Shown in pieces: positions 9,355 through 18,020 of a stretch of 64,000 nucleotides of DNA. Under the pieces are notes generated by a model. The model saw only the letters and a list, made by a program, of their open reading frames with translations, had not been told where the DNA came from and made no database searches. Position 1 is the first letter of the stretch; the number at the start of each line of letters is the position of its first letter. This DNA is from Arthrobacter sp. SW1. Its GTDB lineage: Bacteria > Actinomycetota > Actinomycetes > Actinomycetales > Micrococcaceae. The translations under genes were made by a program, and so were the position numbers. Location of the stretch: contig NZ_MJLT01000005.1 of NCBI RefSeq assembly GCF_001766675.1, forward strand, positions 1 to 64,000, in the 5' to 3' direction.

Positions 9355-11469
9355 TTAGCCGTGATGTGCGACGTCGGTGCCCGCCTCGGGTTCACTCTGG
9401 CCCGAGGGACGCTGGGATTCGTGTCCGGGAACCCCGCTGTCGTAGGGCCGTTCCGCCGCCGGATGGGCCAGCGCCGGAGGCAGGAGCTCACCTTCCCCGT
9501 CTTCGCCGGCGGCGGCCCGGGCGGCCGCTTCCGCAGCGAGCTGGGCACGTTCGCGGGAGGACAGGACCGGGGCGATGTGCTGGACGGGGCGGGTCTCCTT
9601 GGAGAGCCAGATGGGCCGGACCACCGGCTTGCGGACGCCCGCGGTGAGGCGTTCGACGTCGGCCTGGTTGATGGTTTCGCGTTCCAGCAGTTCCAGGGCG
9701 ATCTGGTCCAGGATGTCGCGGTTCTCCGTGAGGATCTGGTACGCCTCGTCATGCGCTTCATCCAGGAGGCGACGCACTTCGTCATCAATCAGGGCGGCCA
9801 GCTGGTTGGAGATGATCGGAGCGGAACCCTGGCTGCCGCGTCCGCTCAGCGGATCGGAGTCGCCGCCGCTGACCTTGATGGTGCCCACTTTCTCGCTCAT
9901 GCCGAGCTCGGTGACCATGCGGCGGGCCGTGCTGGTGGCCTGCTCGATGTCATTCGAAGCGCCCGTGGTGGGGTCGTGGAAGACGATTTCCTCGGCAACG
10001 CGGCCGCCCATGGCCCAGGCCATGCGGTCCAGGAGCTCGTTGCGGGTATAACCCTGCGGGTCCTCGTCCGGAACCACCATGGTGTAGCCGCCGGCGCGGC
10101 CGCGCGGCAGGATGGTCACCTTGGTGACGGGCGGGGCGTTGTGCAGCGCCGCTGCCACGAGGGCGTGGCCGCCTTCGTGGTAGGCGGTGAGCTTGCGGTC
10201 GTGTTCCTTCTGGACGCGGCTGCGCTTCTGCGGGCCGCCCATGACGCGGTCGATGCCTTCGTCGAGGGCGCGGTCGTCGATGAGCTGGGCGTTGGAGCGC
10301 GCGGTCAGCAGGGCGGCCTCGTTCAGCACGTTCGCGAGGTCCGCTCCGGTGTAGCCGGGTGTCTTCTTCGCGACGGCGTTCAGGTCGACGCCGGGAGCCA
10401 ACGGCTTGCCCTTCGCGTGCACCTGCAGGATGTGTTCGCGGCCCAGGCGGTCCGGGGCGTCCACGGAAATCTGGCGGTCGAAACGGCCCGGGCGCAGCAG
10501 GGCCGGGTCCAGGATGTCCGGCCGGTTGGTGGCCGCGATCATGATGACGTTGGTCTTGGCGTCGAAGCCGTCCATCTCGACGAGCATCTGGTTGAGGGTC
10601 TGTTCGCGTTCGTCGTTGCCGCCGCCGATGCCGGCGCCGCGGTGGCGGCCGACGGCGTCGATCTCGTCAACGAAGATGATGGCCGGGCTATTTGCCTTGG
10701 CCTGCTCGAAAAGGTCACGGACACGGGACGCCCCCACGCCGACAAACATTTCCACGAAGTCAGAACCGGAAATCGAGAAGAACGGCACCCCGGCTTCGCC
10801 GGCGACTGCGCGGGCCAGGAGGGTCTTGCCGGTACCGGGAGGGCCGTACAGCAGCACGCCTTTGGGGATCTTGGCGCCCACGGCCTGGAACTTGCCCGGC
10901 TCCTGCAGGAATTCCTTGATCTCCTGCAGTTCCTCCACGGCTTCGTCCGCACCGGCCACATCGGCGAAAGTCACCTGCGGCATGTCCTTGCTGATCATCT
11001 TGGCCCGGGACTTGCCGAACTGCATGACCTTGGAGCCGCCGCCCTGCATGCGGGAGAGCAGGAACCAGAAGAGCAGGCCGAGCAGCAGCACTGGAATCAG
11101 GAGGGAGAACAGCCCGGAGAACCAGTTGTTCTCGACGGGCTGGTCGGTGAAGCCCTTGCTGGGCTTGGCGTTGGTGACGGCCTTGACGACGTCCGCACCG
11201 CGCGGGTTCACGTAGAAGAACTGGACATTCTTGCCCTTGTCCTGGCCGTCGATGACCAGGTTGTCCTTCAGCACCAGGTCCACGCGGTTTTCCGCGTCGA
11301 AGATCTTGGCCTGCTCCACCTTGCCGCCTTCGGCGAGGAGCGAGAGGCCGCGGTCCGTGTCGATCCTGGTGGATCCGCCGGGTGCCAGGGTTGCAAAGGC
11401 CACCAGGAGCAAGGCGACCACGACGACAATCCAGATGCCCGGGCCCTTGAAGAAACTCTTAGCTTTCAT
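9355..11469 (-). CDS. ftsH: ATP-dependent zinc metalloprotease FtsH
   Basis: Membrane-anchored AAA+ protease that degrades damaged membrane proteins and short-lived regulators. The 704-residue protein has two membrane helices (about 10-29 and 116-138) around an extracytoplasmic domain, Walker A GPPGTGKT (209-216), Walker B IIFVDEID (264-271), the SRH region with RPGRFDR, and the zinc-site HEGGH (431-435). The C-terminal ~90 residues are a disordered Pro/Glu-rich tail, common in actinobacteria. It starts ~160 bases after the end of the SipW module, leaving room for its own promoter. Confidence 0.98.
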   Translation of the reverse strand: MKAKSFFKGPGIWIVVVVALLLVAFATLAPGGSTRIDTDRGLSLLAEGGKVEQAKIFDAENRVDLVLKDNLVIDGQDKGKNVQFFYVNPRGADVVKAVTNAKPSKGFTDQPVENNWFSGLFSLLIPVLLLGLLFWFLLSRMQGGGSKVMQFGKSRAKMISKDMPQVTFADVAGADEAVEELQEIKEFLQEPGKFQAVGAKIPKGVLLYGPPGTGKTLLARAVAGEAGVPFFSISGSDFVEMFVGVGASRVRDLFEQAKANSPAIIFVDEIDAVGRHRGAGIGGGNDEREQTLNQMLVEMDGFDAKTNVIMIAATNRPDILDPALLRPGRFDRQISVDAPDRLGREHILQVHAKGKPLAPGVDLNAVAKKTPGYTGADLANVLNEAALLTARSNAQLIDDRALDEGIDRVMGGPQKRSRVQKEHDRKLTAYHEGGHALVAAALHNAPPVTKVTILPRGRAGGYTMVVPDEDPQGYTRNELLDRMAWAMGGRVAEEIVFHDPTTGASNDIEQATSTARRMVTELGMSEKVGTIKVSGGDSDPLSGRGSQGSAPIISNQLAALIDDEVRRLLDEAHDEAYQILTENRDILDQIALELLERETINQADVERLTAGVRKPVVRPIWLSKETRPVQHIAPVLSSRERAQLAAEAAARAAAGEDGEGELLPPALAHPAAERPYDSGVPGHESQRPSGQSEPEAGTDVAHHG

Positions 11470-11630
11470 CTATTCCGGGGCCAGGCCCCGTCCCTCCTGG
11501 TAGTGCTGTACGGCGCAGCTTCAGTGCGCGTGCGGTGCTGCGACAGTTCTAGCTTTACACCGTTCCGAGTAATTCACGCATAGACGGAGGCAAAAGTTCC
11601 CTCTGGGCGTACAGGCCGGGCAGGCCGCCA

Positions 11631-12170
11631 TCAGGACACCGTACAGCTTGGGTTGGCGCCCAAAGCACCCATGGATGCCTTGGCTTCCGCCAGCGTGGAG
11701 GTCCAGCCTGAACCGTCTTTCGTTTGAACATAGACCCCGTAGGAACCGCCCAGCAGGCCGCCGAGCAATCCGGACTTGAACTGGGTGGTGTACTCCCCCG
11801 CGAGCGGCCCGGTGGTGGTCAGCTCCGAGCCCAGCAGAACGGACGTGAGGTTCGTCAGCAGGCCGTCCTTCGCCACGTAGTAGTTCACGTTCGCGGGGAT
11901 CGCGTAACTGCTGCCCGCCGGGAAACGCCATTTCAGCGTGATCACCGGGTTCGCGCCGAGTGTTCCCGGGGCCAAAGTGCAGGAGGTGATGACAGGGCGC
12001 TGGATGGTGGCGGCCGCGAAGGAGCCGCGCCCGAACTCCGAATCCGTCCAGGCGGCCAACGTGCCGCCGTTCGCTGCGGGAAGTGCAAGCAGGAATGCCA
12101 GCGCCCCGGCGGCGAGCACCGTTTTTGCCCGCCTCCACGCGTAGCTGCCCGACGGCGGCCGCGGGCTCAT
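11631..12170 (-). CDS. exported protein with SipW-type signal peptide (third in module)
   Basis: A 179-residue protein. A basic N-terminus (about 1-16) is followed by a hydrophobic helix and then LAAWTDSEFGRGSF, the hallmark of SipW-cognate (alternate) signal peptides as in TasA/camelysin-like and actinobacterial exported proteins. The mature part is small, rich in Gly/Ser/Thr, with two cysteines (about 66 and the fourth residue from the end) that could form a disulfide. The start overlaps the LPDTG-protein stop by 4 bases. It has no visible enzymatic motif and is probably a structural surface or matrix protein. Confidence 0.82.
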   Translation of the reverse strand: MSPRPPSGSYAWRRAKTVLAAGALAFLLALPAANGGTLAAWTDSEFGRGSFAAATIQRPVITSCTLAPGTLGANPVITLKWRFPAGSSYAIPANVNYYVAKDGLLTNLTSVLLGSELTTTGPLAGEYTTQFKSGLLGGLLGGSYGVYVQTKDGSGWTSTLAEAKASMGALGANPSCTVS

Positions 12171-12856
12171 GCCTGGACCTTTCCTGGTGCGGGCGCCATC
12201 CGCCGTGCGAACGCCGCTGCCGCGATCCCGGCAGCTGCCGCGGCGGCGCCGAGCAGGGCCAAAGCGCCGAGCCGCCATCCGGTATCCGGAAGGCCGCCGT
12301 CGGGCACCTTCCCGCCGGGCGGGGTGCCGCCGTCGGGACCCGTTTGTCCGGCTGCCTCAGCGGCGTCAACGCGGGCAGTCAGCTGCGCGCTGAGTCCCTG
12401 GACCTCGTTGCCGGCCGCCGGAGACAGGGTCACCGCGATGCGGAGCTCGACGCCGGCGGGGATGCGGCCGCCGGGTTCGGCCAGGCTGCGGGCGGTTCCG
12501 TCAAGGGAGCCGAGGGAGGTGCGCGGGATGACGGCGGTTTCTCCCGCGGGGCAGGAGTCCGCGGTCCAGCGCCCCGGGCAGGCGCTGACCTGGACGGTCA
12601 CATGGCCCGGCGGCATGGCGTCCGTGAGCGGCCCGGCGCCGCTCAGCCGCAGGGACAAGGCGCCGGCTTCGACGCCCACGGTCGTCACGCCGAGGGTCCA
12701 GGTACTGGTGGATCCGGGCACCAGCACGGCAGGCGGTTGCCCGCGGTTTTCCAGCAGGAGGTCGGGCCCGGCGCCGGTTTCCGCCGTCGCAGGAGCCTGC
12801 GCCAGGGACGTCAGCAGCAGCGCCAGGGCGAGCCCTTTGAGCGTCCGGCTACGCAT
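12167..12856 (-). CDS. LPxTG-type cell-wall-anchored protein
   Basis: About 229 residues: an N-terminal Sec signal peptide (RSRTLKGLALALLLTS then AQAPATA, cleavage near 25), a predicted beta-rich extracellular domain with a likely disulfide, a Gly/Pro linker, then LPDTG followed by a hydrophobic helix and a short basic tail. This is the class C-terminal sorting signal for sortase anchoring to peptidoglycan. No sortase gene lies in the window. The ATG at 12856 has an AAGAGG ribosome site; four upstream in-frame ATGs (12871-12916) fall inside the sipW repeat and are less likely. Confidence 0.8.
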   Translation of the reverse strand: MRSRTLKGLALALLLTSLAQAPATAETGAGPDLLLENRGQPPAVLVPGSTSTWTLGVTTVGVEAGALSLRLSGAGPLTDAMPPGHVTVQVSACPGRWTADSCPAGETAVIPRTSLGSLDGTARSLAEPGGRIPAGVELRIAVTLSPAAGNEVQGLSAQLTARVDAAEAAGQTGPDGGTPPGGKVPDGGLPDTGWRLGALALLGAAAAAAGIAAAAFARRMAPAPGKVQA

Positions 12857-13451
12857 CGCCGGCCTCTTCATCCATGGGTCCTTCATCCCTAGGCCCTTCA
12901 TCCCTGGGCCCCTCATCTCTAGGCCACAGCACCCAGGTGACCAGCCCCGCGACGCTGAGGGTCACCCCGCCCAGCACGAACGGGTTGGACGCCTGCGCCA
13001 CCCATTGCGCCAATCCGGGTGCGGACCAGAGCACGGTGCGGACGGTCGACACCGTGTACGGCGCGGGGTCCTCCACCGGATTGGCGTCGCCCTTCATGGT
13101 GAGGGTGCCGGTTCCGTCCTCGCCAAGCCGGACCGAAGTAACCCGATGCGTGACCGGAAGCTTTCCCTGGCGTTCAACGGTGACGACGTCGCCGGTTTTC
13201 ACCTCGGACACGGGCACTTCACGCACCACGGCCAGCGATCCAGCTGGAATGGCCGGCGCCATGGAACCGGTCTTGAACATGATGAGCGACACGTGGAAGA
13301 AGACGGCGGCCAGGGTGACCAGGATGCACAGTGCCCCGCCCGCTGCCGCGACATTCAGCAGGACGTCGCGGACGACGGCGGACGCTCCCCGTCGGGCATC
13401 CGAGCCGGCGCCGCTCCCCCGTAAGTGCCGTGCCGCAGGCTGCGCCGTCAT
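12849..13451 (-). CDS. sipW: signal peptidase I, SipW/ER type
   Basis: A 200-residue membrane serine peptidase that would process the alternative signal peptides of the neighbouring proteins. It has an N-terminal helix (about 30-57) running into KTGSMAPAIPAGS with nucleophile Ser63, the THRV motif with His102 where bacterial-type enzymes carry Lys, GDAN with Asp122, and a second membrane helix (about 157-176). Ser/His/Asp is the arrangement known for SipW and ER signal peptidases. The C-terminus ends in a (R/M)DEGP repeat encoded by a 15-bp tandem repeat. The start overlaps the upstream substrate gene (ATGA). Confidence 0.88.
   Translation of the reverse strand: MTAQPAARHLRGSGAGSDARRGASAVVRDVLLNVAAAGGALCILVTLAAVFFHVSLIMFKTGSMAPAIPAGSLAVVREVPVSEVKTGDVVTVERQGKLPVTHRVTSVRLGEDGTGTLTMKGDANPVEDPAPYTVSTVRTVLWSAPGLAQWVAQASNPFVLGGVTLSVAGLVTWVLWPRDEGPRDEGPRDEGPMDEEAGDA
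12866..12925. repeat. 15-bp tandem repeat, 4 units
   Basis: Four consecutive 15-base units start at 12866, 12881, 12896 and 12911 (consensus on the plus strand CTTCATCCCTAGGCC). They encode the (R/M)DEGP repeats at the sipW C-terminus and lie immediately upstream of the chosen start of the LPDTG gene. Because each unit is a multiple of three, copy-number change would alter protein length without shifting frame. Confidence 0.9.
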
Positions 13452-14140
13452 GAGTCCGACGTCCCCCGGATTTCCCAGGTGGCCCCGGCGCTGCTTCCCT
13501 GCAGGGAATTGTCCGCGGTGGCCTTCATGGTGATTTCGAAGCACAGCTGCACCGGGCTGCCCGCGTTTGCCGCCACGGCTGTGGTGGATCCTGCAGTGCC
13601 GAGGGCTGCCTTCGACGCCGCCGTGCCCACCAGGTAGGTGGCCCCGGCGCCGAACTGGCCGGCGTCGCACGCACCGGAGCCGTACCGGACCACGCGGTAG
13701 TCCAGGGCGGCAAACAGCGCGGCGCTCCCGCCCTGGACCGGCTGCCCACCCTGGAGGGCGAGGGTGCCCGCCACCGAGCCGGACGTTGTCCGGACCCAGA
13801 GGCTTGCGTAGTTGGTTGACCCGGGGGACATCCCCGCGGCGTTGAAGGACATGACGGCGGCAGTCGCCGCAGTGCCGTGGTCCTGCCACGCACCGCCGGA
13901 ATTCGTGGACGACTGCAAAGCGAAGGAACTGGCCGTGAACGTTCCGGCCGCGAATTCCGAATCGTTCCACGCGGCGAGGGTCATGGTTCCGCCCACGCCC
14001 AGCACCAGCCCGCCGGCCAGCAGGGCGCGGACGCGGAGCAGCAGGTGGCGCTGCGCGGCACGGCGCGCAGGATTACGGCGCGCGGAACGCCGACGGGCAG
14101 CACGTCGCGCGGAAGGAGGGGTGTTCCCCATATCGGTCAT
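13448..14140 (-). CDS. exported protein with SipW-type signal peptide (second in module)
   Basis: About 230 residues. It has a long Arg/Ala-rich N-terminus (about 8-35), a hydrophobic helix with GGLVLGVGGTMTL, then AAWNDSEFAAGTFTA, the SipW-cognate cleavage region. The mature domain is Ser/Thr/Gly/Ala-rich, predicted beta-sandwich-like, with two cysteines, and is clearly related to the neighbouring 14176-14781 product. The ATG at 14140 is chosen because of a GGAG site 7 bases upstream; ATGs at 14131 and 14155 are alternatives. The stop overlaps the sipW start, so substrate and peptidase are translationally coupled. Confidence 0.85.
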   Translation of the reverse strand: MTDMGNTPPSARRAARRRSARRNPARRAAQRHLLLRVRALLAGGLVLGVGGTMTLAAWNDSEFAAGTFTASSFALQSSTNSGGAWQDHGTAATAAVMSFNAAGMSPGSTNYASLWVRTTSGSVAGTLALQGGQPVQGGSAALFAALDYRVVRYGSGACDAGQFGAGATYLVGTAASKAALGTAGSTTAVAANAGSPVQLCFEITMKATADNSLQGSSAGATWEIRGTSDS

Positions 14141-14175
14141 GGCAGGCTCCGTCATGGGAGATCCAGGAGCCGTGC

Positions 14176-14781
14176 TCAGGAGGTGGACGCTGCCGCGAGC
14201 TCCCAGGTGGCCGTGCCGGTCTGGCCTTGGACGAGTCCGGCACCTGCAGTGACTTTGAAGCACAGGAAGGCGGCCTGGCCAGGGTCGGTCACGGGCGAAC
14301 CGGCCGCGAGGTCGAAGGTCACACCGCTGAGGGCGCCGTCCAATGCGGTTCCGGCGGCCACGAGTTCGGTTCCCGTCGTGTCCGCGGAGCAGCCGAAGCT
14401 GGTGGTCTGGAGCAGCTGGTAGCTCAGGTTGGCGACGCTGCCGCCGGCGGTGGCCCCGTTGACGGTGACGGTGGCACCCGTGGAGGTGTTCGCTGCCAGG
14501 CGCACGGCGAACGGTGCGTAGACGGTATCCCCCGGCGCGAGGTTGGCCGGATTGACGGTGAAGGGCAGGGTGGCGCCGGGTGCCGCGGCGTGGTCGGCGT
14601 AGGTGGTGCCGTCCGTGCTGCCCTGCATGTTGAAAGTGCCTGCCGTGAAGGTTCCGGTTCCGAACTCGGAATCGTTCCAGGCCGCGAGAACCACCGTGGC
14701 ACCCACACCGAGCACCAGGCCGCCGGCCAGGAAGGCGCGGACCTTGCCGCGGGCCCGGGTACGTGTTGTTTGCTCTGTCAC
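14176..14781 (-). CDS. exported protein with SipW-type signal peptide (first in module)
   Basis: A 201-residue protein opening the module. A short basic N-terminus is followed by VRAFLAGGLVLGVGATVVLAAW and NDSEFGTGTFTAG (cleavage region about 33-46). The mature part shares its fold-type and repeated motif structure with the 13448-14140 protein. RefSeq-style names for this class are SipW-dependent-type signal-peptide protein or the RER_14450 alternate-signal family. The GTG start at 14781 has a strong GGGGGAAA site. Probably the main fibre or matrix subunit of the module; that is inference. Confidence 0.85.
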   Translation of the reverse strand: MTEQTTRTRARGKVRAFLAGGLVLGVGATVVLAAWNDSEFGTGTFTAGTFNMQGSTDGTTYADHAAAPGATLPFTVNPANLAPGDTVYAPFAVRLAANTSTGATVTVNGATAGGSVANLSYQLLQTTSFGCSADTTGTELVAAGTALDGALSGVTFDLAAGSPVTDPGQAAFLCFKVTAGAGLVQGQTGTATWELAAASTS

Positions 14782-14892
14782 TGCGTTTCCCCCTATTTTG
14801 CGTATGTGAAGCAGTCCCCCGCGAAGCGCTTGCACGCAGCCAAGCGGGGCACAACAGGGCTTCAGGGTACGCACAAGGACGCCAATAAGTGA

Positions 14893-14922
14893 AGGCTGCC
14901 TCCCGGAAAAGGGAAGCAGCCT
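14893..14922 (-). terminator. hairpin terminator after hpt
   Basis: AGGCTGCCTCCC (14893-14904) pairs with GGGAAGCAGCCT (14911-14922) with a single mismatch and a 6-base loop. It lies 40 bases past the hpt stop on the minus strand. It separates hpt from the SipW module, which would therefore use its own promoter in 14782-14892. Confidence 0.65.
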
Positions 14923-14961
14923 CCTTGACTGTGGTGCCGCCTTTGGCGGGCGGCCTGCGGA

Positions 14962-15513
14962 TTACTCGTAAACGTGCGGTGCGAGGGTGCCGACAAACTC
15001 GAGGTTGCGGTACTTCTCGGCGTAGTCCAGGCCGTAACCGACCACGAATTCGTTGGGGAGGTCGTAGCCGATGTACTTGACGTCCAGCTCCACCTTGGCG
15101 GCATCCGGCTTGCGGAAGGCGGTGCAGATTTCCACGGAGGCCGTGCCGCGGGACTCGAGGTTGGTCTTGAGCCAGGAAAGGGTCAGGCCGGAGTCGATGA
15201 TGTCCTCGACGATCAGCACGTCCTTGCCCATGAGGTCCGTATCAAGGTCCTTGAGGATGCGCACCACGCCCGAGGACTGGGTCCCGGAGCCGTAGGAGGA
15301 GACAGCCATCCAGTCCATGCTGACGTGGCTGTGCAGGGCACGGGCCAGGTCCGCCATGACCATGACGGCGCCCTTGAGGACGCCCACGATCAGGAGCTCG
15401 CGGCCCTCGTAATCCTTGTCGATCTGCGCTGCGAGTTCAGTGATCCGCTGCTGGATCTGCTCTTTGGTGTAGAGAACGTGCTTGAGGTCTGCCTGGACGT
15501 CGTTTGAATCCAC
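14962..15513 (-). CDS. hpt: hypoxanthine phosphoribosyltransferase
   Basis: Salvages hypoxanthine/guanine with PRPP to give IMP/GMP. The 183-residue protein shows the LKGAVMVMADLAR segment, the flexible loop with SSYGSGT, and the PRPP-binding motif VLIVEDIIDSGLTL (about 98-111), then the C-terminal YIGYDLPNEFVVGYGLDY. The GTG at 15513 is preferred over the TTG one codon upstream because AGGAG lies 6 bases before it. It follows tilS by 31 bases, the standard actinobacterial order. Confidence 0.96.
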   Translation of the reverse strand: MDSNDVQADLKHVLYTKEQIQQRITELAAQIDKDYEGRELLIVGVLKGAVMVMADLARALHSHVSMDWMAVSSYGSGTQSSGVVRILKDLDTDLMGKDVLIVEDIIDSGLTLSWLKTNLESRGTASVEICTAFRKPDAAKVELDVKYIGYDLPNEFVVGYGLDYAEKYRNLEFVGTLAPHVYE

Positions 15514-15544
15514 CAATGGCTCCTGTGTTGATGCGGGTCTGCGG

Positions 15545-16687
15545 CTAGTGCTGGGGCGTTTTGTGATGCCGGAATACTAGCTTCCCACAGCCGTCCGCTT
15601 CGCGGGGAACACCGGCCTGCACAGAGAGCGCTTCCTGTGCCCGCTTCTCCTCGGCCTGCCCGGCGAGCGAGAGCCGGTACACGCTGACATTGCCCGGCAG
15701 CTGGACCGGGCCGGCGGAACCCTGCCGCCGCAGCAGGGCTTCGGCAGCCTGGAGGCGGCCGTACCCCGGTTGCTGGCCGCCGACGTCGGACGCCGCCTTG
15801 GCGATCACCCGGAACCTGAGTGCCGCGGGCAGTTCCCGCACGGCGGCTTCCGGAAGCCAGACGCCGTCTTCCGTTCGGCGGACCAGCGCGGCGTAGCGTT
15901 CGACGGCGAGGTCTTCGAGGAAGTCGGCGTCCTGCTGCAGGATGGCCGCGGTGCGTGCGAGCGATTCGGCGACGCCTGGGCCGAGCTTTTCCTCCAGCAC
16001 GGGCATCACCTCCACCCGGGTCCGGGAGCGGGCGAACGCGGGGTCCGTGTTGTGCGGATCGTGCCACGGCTCGAGGTCTTCAGCGGCGCAGATCTCCAGG
16101 GTTTCCGCACGTCGCAGGCCCAGAAAGGGGCGCAGGAGCTTGCCTCGCGCAGGGCGCATCCCGGCCAGGGAACGGGTGCCGGAACCGCGGGCCAGGCCAA
16201 GGAGCACCTGTTCGGCCTGGTCATCCAGGGTGTGGCCGAGCAGGATCGCACCGCAGCCGAGCTCTTCCGCCGTGGCGTCCAGGGCAGCGTGGCGGGCATC
16301 CCGGGCGGCGGCTTCGGGCCCGAAGCCGGTGGACGCAACCTCGACGGCCCGCAGCTGCACTGGCGAAAGGCCCAGTTCCTCCAGCACAGCGACGGTTTCC
16401 GCGGCAATCTCCGCCGAACCGGGCTGCAGCTGGTGGTCCACCACGACGGCGGCCACGGAGACCGGGTGCCCGTCCACATTTCCACGGCGGGCAAAGTACG
16501 CAGCTACTGCAGCGAGCGCGAGGGAATCGGGGCCGCCGCTGCAGGCGACCAGCACCCGGGCCGGGTAGCCGGCGGCGGCGAGCGCGTCCCTCAGGTGGTT
16601 GCGCGCCTTGCCGACGACGGGCGCCAAACGGCCCGGCCGGCGTCGGCCCCTGCCCGCAGGCCGATCCGTCCCAGCCCCCTCATTCAC
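15545..16687 (-). CDS. tilS: tRNA(Ile)-lysidine synthetase
   Basis: Modifies C34 of tRNA-Ile(CAU) with lysine so that it reads AUA. The ~380-residue protein has the PP-loop SGGPDSLALAA (about 50-60), the VDHQLQPGS strand, GHTLDDQAEQVLLGLARGSG and RPFLGLRR motifs of the N-terminal catalytic domain, followed by a helical domain. The C-terminal subdomain is short. The GTG at 16687 overlaps the metalloprotease stop (GTGA); an ATG at 16708 would overlap by 25 bases. Confidence 0.94.
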   Translation of the reverse strand: MNEGAGTDRPAGRGRRRPGRLAPVVGKARNHLRDALAAAGYPARVLVACSGGPDSLALAAVAAYFARRGNVDGHPVSVAAVVVDHQLQPGSAEIAAETVAVLEELGLSPVQLRAVEVASTGFGPEAAARDARHAALDATAEELGCGAILLGHTLDDQAEQVLLGLARGSGTRSLAGMRPARGKLLRPFLGLRRAETLEICAAEDLEPWHDPHNTDPAFARSRTRVEVMPVLEEKLGPGVAESLARTAAILQQDADFLEDLAVERYAALVRRTEDGVWLPEAAVRELPAALRFRVIAKAASDVGGQQPGYGRLQAAEALLRRQGSAGPVQLPGNVSVYRLSLAGQAEEKRAQEALSVQAGVPREADGCGKLVFRHHKTPQH

Positions 16688-17832
16688 AGCCCCATCCGCT
16701 CGAGCCACAGCTTGGCGTCGTGGATCTCCTCTTCGGTGGGCAGGTGTTCGGCCGATTCCCAGACCTTGTTGAGGCCTTCCATACCCGCCACGGCCACCAC
16801 GGCGCGCACGAACTTGGCGCCGTCGCTGTACTGGCGCATCTTGGCGTCCAGGCCGAGCAGGTTGCGGATGAACTTTTCGATCACGCCGCGGTCCTTGCCG
16901 CGGGCGTTGAAGCGCTGGCGGATGGTCTTGACCGACGGAACCAAGGAGGAGTCGACGGCGTCCATCACCACGTTCGCGTGGCCTTCCAGCAGGCTCATGA
17001 CCGCCGTGAGATGGGACAGGGACGCCTTTTCCTCCGGGTCCTGGAGCAGGTCCAGGATGGCGCCGCGGCGCGGCATGTCCCCCGGGGCGGAACGGTCCCG
17101 CAGGGAGCGGGCGGCCGCGGCGGCGCGCTCCATGAGGGAATCGACGTTGCCCAGGAGGTGGCCGCTGAGCTTTTCGATCTCGTCCAGCATGTGATGGCGC
17201 AACCAGGGCGCGGCGGCGAACTGCACGCGGTGCGTCTGTTCGTGCAGGCAGACCCAGAGGCGGAAGTCTTCCGGGTCCACGTTGAGTTCGCGTTCCACGG
17301 AGATGATGTTCGGCGCCACGAGGAGCAGGCGGCCTCCCGCGGGAGTCTTGGATTCGGGGGCCAGCGCGGCGAAAGGATCGTACTGGCCCAGGACCTTGCT
17401 GGAGAGGAACGCGAGGACGGCGCCGAGCTGGCTGCCGGTGATCGCACCGCTCGTGGCGGCCGCGGCCGGGGTCAGGGCGGCCCCGCGGCGGGAATCGAGC
17501 ATCTGCTGCAGCGCGGGCTGGAGCATGACGGCGAAGCTCTGGGTGTTCGCCTTGGACCAGGAAGCACGGTCCACTACCAGCACGTGGGAGTCACGCAGGT
17601 CCCGGGCCGCTTCGATACCGGTGATCTCGTGGACATGCGGCACCGAGGCATCGGCGCTGCGGCGCAGGCTCTCCACCGCCTTGCCGATCTCCGAAGGGCT
17701 CATGGCCGGGCCCGCCGGTGCGAGCCGGGCCGCCGTGGACGCGGCGAGCTCCCAGTTGATGAGGGACTGTGCAGTGGTCTTGGACGACTGTGCAGTGGTT
17801 TTGGACGTGGTGCCTTGCTGCTGGGACTCCAT
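16684..17832 (-). CDS. zinc-dependent metalloprotease, DUF2342 family
   Basis: A 382-residue predicted cytoplasmic protein of the actinobacterial DUF2342 family, sometimes labelled coenzyme F420 biosynthesis-associated, although a direct F420 role is not shown. The zinc-site motif HEQTH lies at about 206-210, with a downstream Glu-containing helix. It regularly stands between dacB and tilS in actinobacteria. The ATG at 17832 (GGAAG site) is chosen; a TTG at 17862 with AAAGGA close upstream is the alternative. Confidence 0.88.
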   Translation of the reverse strand: MESQQQGTTSKTTAQSSKTTAQSLINWELAASTAARLAPAGPAMSPSEIGKAVESLRRSADASVPHVHEITGIEAARDLRDSHVLVVDRASWSKANTQSFAVMLQPALQQMLDSRRGAALTPAAAATSGAITGSQLGAVLAFLSSKVLGQYDPFAALAPESKTPAGGRLLLVAPNIISVERELNVDPEDFRLWVCLHEQTHRVQFAAAPWLRHHMLDEIEKLSGHLLGNVDSLMERAAAAARSLRDRSAPGDMPRRGAILDLLQDPEEKASLSHLTAVMSLLEGHANVVMDAVDSSLVPSVKTIRQRFNARGKDRGVIEKFIRNLLGLDAKMRQYSDGAKFVRAVVAVAGMEGLNKVWESAEHLPTEEEIHDAKLWLERMGL

Positions 17833-18020
17833 GCTTCCAATCACACCACAGCCCCCTGACAACCGTCCTTTAAGTTCGCTGCGCGCGGAGGGTTGGGGCC
17901 AGGCTGCGTCGCAACGAAACCCTGCGGTTCATTCGTCCTGCAGATCAGGCGAGTTCCAGGCCGCGTACGTCACCTGGTCTGCAGGATCAACCCGAATGCC
18001 CGCGCTCAAAACGCGCACCG

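Noticed and set aside
12866..12925. CRISPR-like tandem repeats
   Set aside because: Units are only 15 bases, contiguous without spacers, and encode a protein repeat.
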